Origin: Acidobacteriota bacterium
Lineage (GTDB): Bacteria > Acidobacteriota > Vicinamibacteria > Vicinamibacterales > UBA2999
Assembly: GCA_016213695.1 (NCBI GenBank)
Contig: JACQZV010000007.1
Coordinates: 1 to 37,325 of the forward strand
Length of the DNA stretch: 37,325 bases
Direction of reading: 5' to 3'
Part shown: in pieces, positions 30,533-37,325 of the stretch
Layout: each line of letters starts with the position of its first letter
How positions within the stretch are numbered: the first letter of the stretch is position 1
Position numbers and translations under genes: made by a program
Notes under the pieces: model-generated
Database searches by the model: none
Told to the model about the DNA's origin: nothing
What the model saw: the letters and a program-made list of their open reading frames with translations, nothing else

Positions 30533-30538
30533 TATAAT
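30533..30538 (+). promoter_or_regulatory. Putative -10 element TATAAT before TonB receptor 2
   Basis: Consensus TATAAT followed by CCGCC; the start codon is 75 bases downstream at 30613, so this gene would have a leader of about 68 bases. No clear -35. Confidence 0.5.
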
Positions 30539-30612
30539 CCGCCACCTTCCCCCTTGTCGGCGTGGTGCCGTGCGTGCGACGGGGCGACTGCTCGGTGTAT
30601 CAGGAGGTCGTA

Positions 30613-33513
30613 ATGTTTCTATCGGGTTCCCGTGTACGAACGCGGAATGTTGCCTTCGCCGGGCTGCTGTGCATCCTCGCCGCCCTCGCGGCGCCCGCAG
30701 CGGCTCAAACCAACGCCGTCATCGGCGGCGTCGTCAACGACGCGCAGGGCGGTGTCCTGCCCGGGGTCACCCTGACGGTCCGCAACGCGGAGACCGGGTT
30801 TACCCGCACCGTGGTGACGGAAGCCGACGGCCGGTACCGTCTGGCGGGACTGCCTCCCGGCCGCTACGACCTGCGAGCGGAACTGCAGGGTTTCGGTACG
30901 GTGGCGGTCATGGACCTCACGCTGACCATCGGCCTCGAGGTCGTCCGCGATGTCACGATGCAGGTGCAGGGCGTACAGGAATCGGTGTCCGTCACGGCGG
31001 CGACGCCCCTTGTCGAGACCACGCGGACCGGTGTCTCGGGCGTCGTGACCCAGGAGCAGATTGAGATGCTGCCGCTCGAATCGCGCCAGCCGATCGGCCT
31101 GGCGCTCCTGCTGCCCGGCACCAGCCAGGACGCGGTGCGGCCGCGCAAGTTCAACGTCAACATCGGCGCCGGCGCCTTCACCATGGGGAGTGCGCTGCTC
31201 GTCGACGGCATGTGGAACAAGGAAGGCAACACGGGCGAGCCGCGGCAGGACTTCCCGCAGTCGGCCATCCGCGAGTTCCGCGTCTACGTGAGCCAGGCGC
31301 CGGCCGAGTTCGGCTGGACGGCGGGCGGCGCGGTCAGCTTCGCCACCAAGAGCGGCACGAACCTCTTCACCGGCGAGGTGTTCGAGTACTTCCGGGACAA
31401 GAGCCTCAACACGCTGAACAAGTTCGAGGAGGCGGCCGGCGTGGCGAAACCGAACTTCAGGCGGCACCAGTTCGGCGGCGCACTCGGCGGCCCCATCGTC
31501 CGCGACCGCCTGCATTTCTTTGCCACGAGCGAGCGAACCGACACGACGCCGTATGCGACCGTGACGACCGGCCGTCCCGATTTGTACCGTGCGGTCGAGG
31601 GGACGTTCGCGATTCCCGAATACAGCAACATGGTGTTCACGCGCGGCGACCTGCAGATCAATGAGGATCAGACGACCTTCGCCCGGTACGCGTGGCAGGA
31701 CTCGGATTTCACCTGTGAAGGATGCGGCGGCAACCAGGCGTTCTTCTCGGGGAACGGGATCCAGCAGAAGCGCTATTCCTTCGCGAGCGGGCACACGTGG
31801 GTGCTGTCATCCCGCATCCTCAACGAAGTACGCGGGCAGGTGACGAACTATCACTTCCGCCAGCATCCGCCCGGCGTGCGGGCGCTCGAAGACAAGTTCG
31901 ACAACTCGCCGGCCCGCACGACGCCGCTCACCCAGGTGTACACCTTCCCCAGCCTCACGTGGGGGACCAACACCAACTACTACACGACCCAGTACGCGCG
32001 CGAGATTCGTGACGACCTGTCGATTGCCGCGGGCGCGCACACGTGGAAGATGGGCGGCGGGTTCCTGCACCTGACCATCATGGGCGACCTGCGCGAGAAC
32101 CCCGGCACGTGGACCTTCACCAACGATCAGCTCTTCGACCCGAACAACCCGGCGAACCTGCGCAGCCTGACGGGCGCGCGCCTGTTCACGGCGGCGCTCG
32201 GCGGCTTCCCGCGCTACGTGCCGAACCAGATGTGGAACGCCTATATCCAGGACGAGTGGCGGGTACGGCCGAACATCACGCTGAGCCTCGGCGTGCGCTA
32301 CGACCTGCAGTACAAGGCGTTCAACGAGGAGCTGAACCTCAACGACAAGACGATCTTCCCGACGACCGGGACGCCGACACAGATTCCGTACGTCGATTTT
32401 TCGAAGCGCGGCGACAAGAACAACATCGGCCCGCGGCTCGGCCTTGCGTGGGATCTGAACGGGGGGCGGTCGGTCGTGCGTGCGGGGTACGGAATCTATT
32501 ACAACCCGATGAACCTCCTGGTGACGACGAACGAGCGGACGAATTTCCGCCAGGCCAGCATCACCATCGCCAACCCGTCGTATCCGGACCCGTACATGGG
32601 CCTGAGTCCGGAGCGGTTCGTCTCGACCGCGCCGCAGAACATCTCGATCCTCGCCAACGATCTCGAGAACGTGGAATCGCAGGCCTCGACGGTTGGATTC
32701 TCACAGGAGCTCGCCGCGAACCTGGCGATCCACGCCGACGTCGTCTACAACAAGATGACCAAGGTGCCGCAGGCGGTCGACATCAACCCGCGCGCCAACG
32801 GCGCGACGGGCCTGCGTCCGCTGAATCAATTCGCGCGCATCGAGGAAACCCGCTCCAACGGCGAGATGGACTACAAGGCGCTGATGTTGCGGCTCGAGCG
32901 GCGGCTCGACAACCGGTACCTCTACGCGGTGTCGTACACGCTGGCCAAGTCCGACGGCAACGTTCCGTCCGGCGGCATCAACTCGCGCATCACCCAGTCG
33001 GAAGCCCCGGAGCTTGACGAGGGCCCGGCGGTCAACGATCGTCGGCATGCCCTCGGCGTCAGCGGGGCCGTGATGCTGCCGTACGGGGTCAGCCTCGGCG
33101 GCGCCTGGTCGGTGCGAAGCACGATGCCGTTCAGCGCGACGGCGGGCGTCGACCTCAACGGCGACGGCGTCGTCACGGACTACGTGCCCGGCACGACCCG
33201 CAATATCGGCAATCGGAACGACGCGCGCATGCTGGAGGCGGTGAATGCCTGGCGCGCATCGAGGGGCATGGCGGCGATTCCCGCGTCGCAGATCAATAAG
33301 AACGACTACAACTCCGTCGACCTCAAGCTGAGTAAGGCGTTCGCGTTGGCCGGCTCGCGGAAGCTCGAATTGATCGCGCAGGCGTTCAACGTGCTCGGGC
33401 GCGACAACCTCCAGGCGGCCTGGGTGGGCAACGCGCTGTCGAACCAGTTCGGGCGCATCCGGCAGGCGCTCAATCGTCAGCAGGGCGAGGTGGCCATCCG
33501 CTTCGCCTGGTAG
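30613..33513 (+). CDS. TonB-dependent outer-membrane receptor with carboxypeptidase-regulatory-like domain (Oar-like) 2
   Basis: 966 residues from ATG 30613 (AGGAGG at 30602-30607). Signal peptide 1-32 (LAALAAPAAAQ). CarboxypepD_reg domain about 35-120 (VIGGVVNDAQGGVLPGVTLTVRN ... YRLAGLPPGRYDLRAELQGF). Plug about 130-250 (EMLPLESRQPIGLALLLPGTS, AIREFRVYVSQAPAEFGWTAGGAVSFATKSGTNLFTGEV), then a barrel to the C-terminal aromatic (VAIRFAW). DLNGDGVVTDYVPG about residue 855 resembles a calcium-binding loop as seen in several Oar-like receptors. It is only distantly similar to the receptor at 22328 in the barrel, so a different substrate is likely. The MBL-fold gene starts four bases after its stop, so they should be co-transcribed. 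Confidence 0.93.
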   Translation: MFLSGSRVRTRNVAFAGLLCILAALAAPAAAQTNAVIGGVVNDAQGGVLPGVTLTVRNAETGFTRTVVTEADGRYRLAGLPPGRYDLRAELQGFGTVAVMDLTLTIGLEVVRDVTMQVQGVQESVSVTAATPLVETTRTGVSGVVTQEQIEMLPLESRQPIGLALLLPGTSQDAVRPRKFNVNIGAGAFTMGSALLVDGMWNKEGNTGEPRQDFPQSAIREFRVYVSQAPAEFGWTAGGAVSFATKSGTNLFTGEVFEYFRDKSLNTLNKFEEAAGVAKPNFRRHQFGGALGGPIVRDRLHFFATSERTDTTPYATVTTGRPDLYRAVEGTFAIPEYSNMVFTRGDLQINEDQTTFARYAWQDSDFTCEGCGGNQAFFSGNGIQQKRYSFASGHTWVLSSRILNEVRGQVTNYHFRQHPPGVRALEDKFDNSPARTTPLTQVYTFPSLTWGTNTNYYTTQYAREIRDDLSIAAGAHTWKMGGGFLHLTIMGDLRENPGTWTFTNDQLFDPNNPANLRSLTGARLFTAALGGFPRYVPNQMWNAYIQDEWRVRPNITLSLGVRYDLQYKAFNEELNLNDKTIFPTTGTPTQIPYVDFSKRGDKNNIGPRLGLAWDLNGGRSVVRAGYGIYYNPMNLLVTTNERTNFRQASITIANPSYPDPYMGLSPERFVSTAPQNISILANDLENVESQASTVGFSQELAANLAIHADVVYNKMTKVPQAVDINPRANGATGLRPLNQFARIEETRSNGEMDYKALMLRLERRLDNRYLYAVSYTLAKSDGNVPSGGINSRITQSEAPELDEGPAVNDRRHALGVSGAVMLPYGVSLGGAWSVRSTMPFSATAGVDLNGDGVVTDYVPGTTRNIGNRNDARMLEAVNAWRASRGMAAIPASQINKNDYNSVDLKLSKAFALAGSRKLELIAQAFNVLGRDNLQAAWVGNALSNQFGRIRQALNRQQGEVAIRFAW

Positions 33514-33517
33514 CGCG

Positions 33518-34969
33518 GTGCGCGCCTGCCGACTCCCGGTACTCGTCGTGGCGCTCGCGCTGTCTGGCGCGAGCGCCGCCCTCCAGGACGCCACCGCGGT
33601 GCTGAACGACGTCGCGCGCACCCTCGGCGCGACCGACCTCAAGACGATTCAGTATGCAGGCACCGGGTTCACGTACTCGTTCGCCCAGAACTACCGCCCC
33701 GACGCACCCTACCCGAAGTTCAACGCGACGTATGCACGCGCGATCGACTTCGATCGTGGTCTCTCGCGCGAGGAAACGGCGCGCACGCAGGCCGAGAATC
33801 CGCCGCGCGGCGGCGGCAACCAGCCGATCTATCGCGAGGCGCGCGCGGCGGTGGTGGTGTCGCCGGCGTCGCCCTGGGGCGGGGGCGCCGTGGCGCTGAC
33901 GCCGCACGGCTTTGTCAGGGCGGCGATGGGCGCCTCGCCGACAATCGGCTCGCGGCGTGTCGGTGGATCGACGCTGACGATGATCTCGTTCATGGCGGGC
34001 CAGTACCGCGTGAACGGGTACGTCAACGCGCAGCATCTCGTCGAGCGGATCGAGACGTGGACCGCCAATCCGATTCTCGGCGACACCCCGATCGTCACGA
34101 CGTTCAGCGGCTACCGTAACTTCGGCGGCGTCCAGTTTCCGACACGCATCGTCCAGGAGCAGGGCGGGTACGCGACGCTCGATGTCGCCGTGTCGGAGGT
34201 CACGCCGAACGCGGCGGTGGCGATTCAGGCGCCGGCGGGCGGCGCCCAGCCGGCGCGTGTCGAGGCGCAGCCGGTGACCGACGGTGTCTGGTATCTGGCC
34301 GGCACGCCCGATCCCAACAGCCAGCTCGTCGAGTTCCGGGACTACGCCGTCCTCATCGAGTCGTCTGTGACCGAGGCGCGGGCGCTGGTCAACATGGCGG
34401 AGGCGAAGCGCCTTGTGCCGAACAAGCCGATTCGCTACCACGTCAACACGCACCACCACGGCGATCACGCCGCCGGCCTGCGGGCGTACGTGGCTGAAGG
34501 CGCGACGATCATCACGCACGAGATGAACCGGCGCTTCTACGAGCACGACGTCCTGCGGAATCCGCACACGCTGGCGCCAGATCTGCTGACCGGGCGGCCG
34601 AAGCCGGCCCGTTTCATCTGGGTGAAGGATACGTACGTGCTGAGCGACGGCGCGCGGACGCTGGAGATCTACCACGTGGACAACGGCCACGCCGCGAACC
34701 TGCTGATGTCGTACCTGCCGAAGGAAAAGATCCTCTTCGTCACCGACATCTTCAACGATTTTGGCGAGCCGCGGCCGAACGATCCGCCGCCCGGACTGGT
34801 GAGCCCGTACTACGCGGCGCTCGGCAGTCGGATCCGCCAGCTCAAACTCGACGTGGAGCGGATCGCGCCGTCGCACGGGCGCAGGATGGTGTCCGCGGAT
34901 ATGCTGTGGAGGGCGCTGCAGGGTACGGTGCAGGCGCCGGTGGTGTCGGCAGCGGGCAGTCGGCAGTAG
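33518..34969 (+). CDS. Secreted MBL-fold metallo-hydrolase 2
   Basis: 483 residues from GTG 33518, four bases after the receptor stop. Signal peptide 1-20. It has the same two-part layout as the paralog at 26010: N-terminal beta domain about 24-245 (ENPPRGGGNQPIY, LTPHGFVRAAMGA, LVERIETWTANPILGDTPI, GYATLDVAVSEVTPNAAV) and MBL domain with zinc motif THHHGDH (H312, H314, D316, H317), GATIITHEMN, DNGHAANLLMSYLP and APSHGR. The last residues (SAAGSRQ) and the TAG stop are encoded by a GGCAGT-type repeat, so the natural C-terminus may have been altered by repeat insertion. Substrate unknown. Confidence 0.9.
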   Translation: MRACRLPVLVVALALSGASAALQDATAVLNDVARTLGATDLKTIQYAGTGFTYSFAQNYRPDAPYPKFNATYARAIDFDRGLSREETARTQAENPPRGGGNQPIYREARAAVVVSPASPWGGGAVALTPHGFVRAAMGASPTIGSRRVGGSTLTMISFMAGQYRVNGYVNAQHLVERIETWTANPILGDTPIVTTFSGYRNFGGVQFPTRIVQEQGGYATLDVAVSEVTPNAAVAIQAPAGGAQPARVEAQPVTDGVWYLAGTPDPNSQLVEFRDYAVLIESSVTEARALVNMAEAKRLVPNKPIRYHVNTHHHGDHAAGLRAYVAEGATIITHEMNRRFYEHDVLRNPHTLAPDLLTGRPKPARFIWVKDTYVLSDGARTLEIYHVDNGHAANLLMSYLPKEKILFVTDIFNDFGEPRPNDPPPGLVSPYYAALGSRIRQLKLDVERIAPSHGRRMVSADMLWRALQGTVQAPVVSAAGSRQ

Positions 34970-34981
34970 GCAGTGCGCAGG
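34949..34981 (+). repeat. GGCAGT-type tandem repeat (family C), copy 1
   Basis: Degenerate 7-base units (GGCAGCG, GGCAGTC, GGCAGTA, GGCAGTG) covering the last codons and the stop of the MBL gene. A second, longer copy is at 37247-37310. Confidence 0.65.
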
Positions 34982-35011
34982 GGCCGATTGGGGTCGGCCC
35001 TGGAGGTCACG

Positions 35012-36100
35012 ATGTCATCGTCATTCGTGCAACGAACGTTCGCGGGGCTGCTCGTCGCGGGTCTTGCTCTTGCGGGGCCGCGCGCCGGCGCGCAGGCGCC
35101 CGAGGGACGCTGGGTCAACCTGGCGCCCTATCCGCAGCCGACGCAGGAGATCGGGTCGGCGATCGTCAACGGGCGGCTGTATATCCTGGGCGCCTACGGC
35201 GATAACGCGCCGAACGGTCTGGCGGGATGGTTCAACGAGTACGACCCGGCCGCCGACACATGGACGAAGAAGCGCGACATCCCGATGCCGGTCCATCACC
35301 AGGCGATGATCGGCTACGGCGGCAAGGTGTACGTCTTCGGCGGCGGGATCAAGCCGACGCCGGCGGGCGGCAACTGGTTTCCGACGAACCGTTCCTGGGA
35401 GTACACGCCGGAGACCGACACGTGGCGGGAGATCGCCGGGATGCCGACTCGGCGCGGCGGCGGGTTCGCCGCGGAAGTCGGCGGGAAGATCTACGTGATC
35501 GGCGGCGCCGGGTATCACCCGGGACAGCGCGAGGACGTCTCGATCAGTGCGAGCGAGCCGCACCGGTCGCTTGCCACCAACGAGGCGTACGACCCGAAGA
35601 CCGACCGGTGGGAGACGCGCGCGCCGATGAACGTGCCGCGCAACCACCACGCCGGCGCCGCCGTGAACGGCAAGATCTACGCGATCGGCGGGCGCGTCGG
35701 CTGATCGTTTGTCGGATCGAGCAGCGTCGACGCCGTCGAGGAGTACGACCCGGCCACCGACCGGTGGCGCGTCCGCTCGCGCATGATCTATCCGCGCAGC
35801 GGCATGGCGTACGGCACCGACGGCCGCCTCATCTTTACGCTCGGCGGCGAGTACCTCGACACCGAAATGGTCGGCGTGTTCCGTAATTTCGAGGCGTACG
35901 ATCCGGCCCGCGACCGGTGGTATTCGCTGCCGCCGATGAACGTGCCGCGACACGGGTTCGCCGGCGGCTTCATCGGCACCCGCTTCCATGCCGTGAGCGG
36001 TCAGCTGCAGAGCGGCACCGGCGGCGGGGGGCCGGGCTCGACGCCCGCGCACGAGGCGTTCGTCTTCGAGCGGCCGGCCGGCGCGACGGCAAGCCGGTGA
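35012..36100 (+). pseudogene. Secreted kelch-repeat protein 2, interrupted by an opal codon
   Basis: ATG 35012 with GGAGG upstream. Signal peptide 1-29 (LLVAGLALAGPRAGAQ), then kelch blades with IYVIGGAG, EYTPETDTW and AYDPKTDRW up to IYAIGGRVG. There TGA (35702-35704, codon 231) interrupts; the same frame continues SFVGSSSVDAVEEYDPATD and through two more blades to a stop at 36098-36100. The paralogs read GRVGSMAV... and GRVAHAFV... at this point, so the TGA replaces a residue in the loop of blade 4. No frameshift is needed. If not read through, the product would be a 230-residue partial propeller. A recent nonsense mutation, recoding, or a sequence error are all possible. Confidence 0.8.
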
Positions 36101-36113
36101 CCGGGTCGCGGGC

Positions 36114-36142
36114 CGCGGAGACACGGGGACACGGAGACGGAT
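36114..36142 (+). repeat. Family A repeat between kelch genes 2 and 3
   Basis: Units GCCGCGGAG, ACACGGGG, ACACGGAG in tandem, followed by the palindrome GGAGGCCTCC near 36149. It fills most of the 80-base gap; GGGAGGA further on is the ribosome site for the next gene. Confidence 0.55.
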
Positions 36143-36180
36143 CGATGGAGGCCTCCGTGGCTCACGGGAGGACACGAGCG

Positions 36181-37254
36181 ATGTCGTGGAGAATGCGCCG
36201 GGTTATTGCCGCGTCGGCTCAAGCCGCCGCCCTGCTCGTGATTGGGGGCGTCGCGGCGCAGACGCAGGGGCGCTGGGTGCGGCTCGCGCCCATTCCGCAG
36301 GCGAATGAGGAGTGGGACAGCGCGGTCGTCAGCGGCAAGCTGTACGTGTTTGGCGGCAACCCCGTGGCCGTCGCCGGCAAGCAGGGCGCGCCGCCAGGAC
36401 TCGTCTTCGAGTACGATCCGGCGGCCGACCGCTGGACGAAGAAGAAGAACATGCCCCAGCCGGCGCACCATAACGCCGTCGCCGGCTACAACGGCAAGAT
36501 CTACGTGTTCGGCGGCGCCGTGCAGCGCCAGCCCGGCGGGCCGACGCAGTTTCCGATCGACAATTCGTGGGAGTACGACCCGGTCGCGGACGCGTGGCGC
36601 GCGCTCGCGCCGATGCCGATGCGGCGGATGGCCGCGGCGGCGGTCGAGGCGGGCGGCAAGATCTACGTGATCGGCGGCGCGGGGCCGTGGCCAGGGCTCG
36701 AGAACGAGTCGCTCAACCCCGAGCAGCCGCACCGCGTGCTCGACGCCAACTCCATGTACGACCCGGCCACCGACAGCTGGCAGGTGCGGCAGACGCTGCC
36801 GACGGCTCGAACGCACATGTTCGCCGGCGCGGTCGGCGGCAAGATCTACGTCATCGGCGGGCGGGTCGGATCGATGGCGGTCGTCAACGGCAGCACGACC
36901 GACCTCGTCGAGGAGTACGACACGGCGGCCGACCGGTGGGGCGCGGTGAGGCTGCGCATGCCGACCCCGCGCGACGGCGGGGCGGTCGGCGTGTACCAGG
37001 GGAAGATTTACGTCGCCGGGGGCCAGGCAATCAGCGCGATCAATAATTCGGTCTCGCGGGCGCTCGAGGCGTACGACCCGGCCACCAACAGCTGGACGTC
37101 GCTGCCGACGCTGCAGCTGGCGCGTCACGGCCTGGGCGGCGGCGTCATCGGCAACCGGTTTTACCTGGTGAGCGGGCATATCACGGCGGCGTTCAGCGGC
37201 GGCGAGCCGCTCAACGTCACCAATCCCGACGCGTTTGAGATCAGTGGGCGGTAG
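36181..37254 (+). CDS. Secreted kelch-repeat beta-propeller protein 3
   Basis: 357 residues from ATG 36181 (GGGAGGA about 8 bases upstream). Signal peptide about 1-27 (AALLVIGGVAAQ). Six kelch blades: GKLYVFGGN...EYDPAADRW, GKIYVFGGAV...EYDPVADAW, GKIYVIGGAG...MYDPATDSW, GKIYVIGGRVG...EYDTAADRW, GKIYVAGGQA...AYDPATNSW and the closing NRFYLVSG. It is closest to the interrupted copy at 35012, from which it probably arose by tandem duplication. Its stop TAG lies at the edge of the family C repeat that follows. Role as for the other kelch proteins: exported propeller with unknown partner. Confidence 0.9.
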   Translation: MSWRMRRVIAASAQAAALLVIGGVAAQTQGRWVRLAPIPQANEEWDSAVVSGKLYVFGGNPVAVAGKQGAPPGLVFEYDPAADRWTKKKNMPQPAHHNAVAGYNGKIYVFGGAVQRQPGGPTQFPIDNSWEYDPVADAWRALAPMPMRRMAAAAVEAGGKIYVIGGAGPWPGLENESLNPEQPHRVLDANSMYDPATDSWQVRQTLPTARTHMFAGAVGGKIYVIGGRVGSMAVVNGSTTDLVEEYDTAADRWGAVRLRMPTPRDGGAVGVYQGKIYVAGGQAISAINNSVSRALEAYDPATNSWTSLPTLQLARHGLGGGVIGNRFYLVSGHITAAFSGGEPLNVTNPDAFEISGR

Positions 37255-37310
37255 GCAGTGGGCGGTCGGCGGTGGGCGGTGGGCGGTCGGCAGTCGGCAG
37301 TGTACGCAGG
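37247..37310 (+). repeat. GGCAGT/GGCGGT-type tandem repeat (family C), copy 2
   Basis: About nine degenerate 7-base units of GGCGGTN or GGCAGTN run from the kelch gene's stop codon to near 37310. The last 15 bases of the window hold no recognisable feature. Confidence 0.65.
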
Positions 37311-37325
37311 GCGGGGTCTGGCGAA

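Noticed and set aside
14490-35704. Genome-wide reassignment of a stop codon
   Set aside because: The two internal stops are TAG and TGA, each seen only once inside a gene, and both codons (and TAA-free neighbours) end other genes normally in this window.

Overview
The window is strongly GC-rich bacterial chromosome with densely packed genes. The best guess at source is an Acidobacteriota member, probably class Vicinamibacteria. This rests on two very large TonB-dependent receptors with an N-terminal carboxypeptidase-regulatory-like domain, three DUF6152-type small secreted proteins, secreted MBL-fold and kelch proteins with repeated paralogs, and dispersed degenerate repeats at gene borders. 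The taxon is an inference: there is no rRNA or marker gene here. I see no tRNA, rRNA, CRISPR array, transposase, integrase or phage gene.

Layout. 1-3382 (minus): an operon of a small secreted DUF6152 protein, a two-helix channel-like membrane protein and a large hybrid histidine kinase that runs off the left edge. 3448-7169: an orphan family-3 solute-binding protein, a DASS (SLC13-like) dicarboxylate transporter and a convergent class I fumarase. 7196-12271 (plus): a tightly coupled tctC-tctB-tctA-MmgE/PrpD operon followed by an SDR protein that has lost its catalytic residues. 12294-14612: a KgtP-like 2-oxoglutarate permease, then a divergent pair of nearly identical DUF6152 genes, one of which has an internal amber stop. 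14697-19176 (plus): ABM monooxygenase-like protein, MFS carrier, and a two-subunit molybdenum hydroxylase of the isoquinoline 1-oxidoreductase type. 19213-22236: another MFS carrier, a secreted cupin and tartrate/D-malate dehydrogenase. 22328-37254: two TonB receptors, two MBL-fold hydrolases, three kelch-propeller proteins (one with an in-frame opal stop), a DUF1326 protein, a diheme cytochrome c and an unrecognised secreted protein.

How it fits together. The left 22 kb is rich in organic-acid metabolism. It has five unrelated or distantly related carriers (DASS, TTT, KgtP-like MHS and two other MFS), plus fumarase, tartrate/malate dehydrogenase and an MmgE/PrpD enzyme, which points to uptake and funnelling of di- and tricarboxylates into the TCA cycle. 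The molybdenum hydroxylase suggests oxidation of an N-heteroaromatic or aldehyde substrate in the periplasm. The right 15 kb is an envelope/secreted module whose MBL and kelch parts appear on both strands, suggesting duplication.

The most interesting signals are the SDR without its Ser/Tyr/Asn, two genes interrupted by different stop codons while the frame beyond stays conserved, the channel-like TGMGPV protein, overlapping divergent -10 boxes, a recurring TAGAATCCGCC start-proximal motif, and dispersed repeats that supply stop codons and a ribosome-binding site to real genes.
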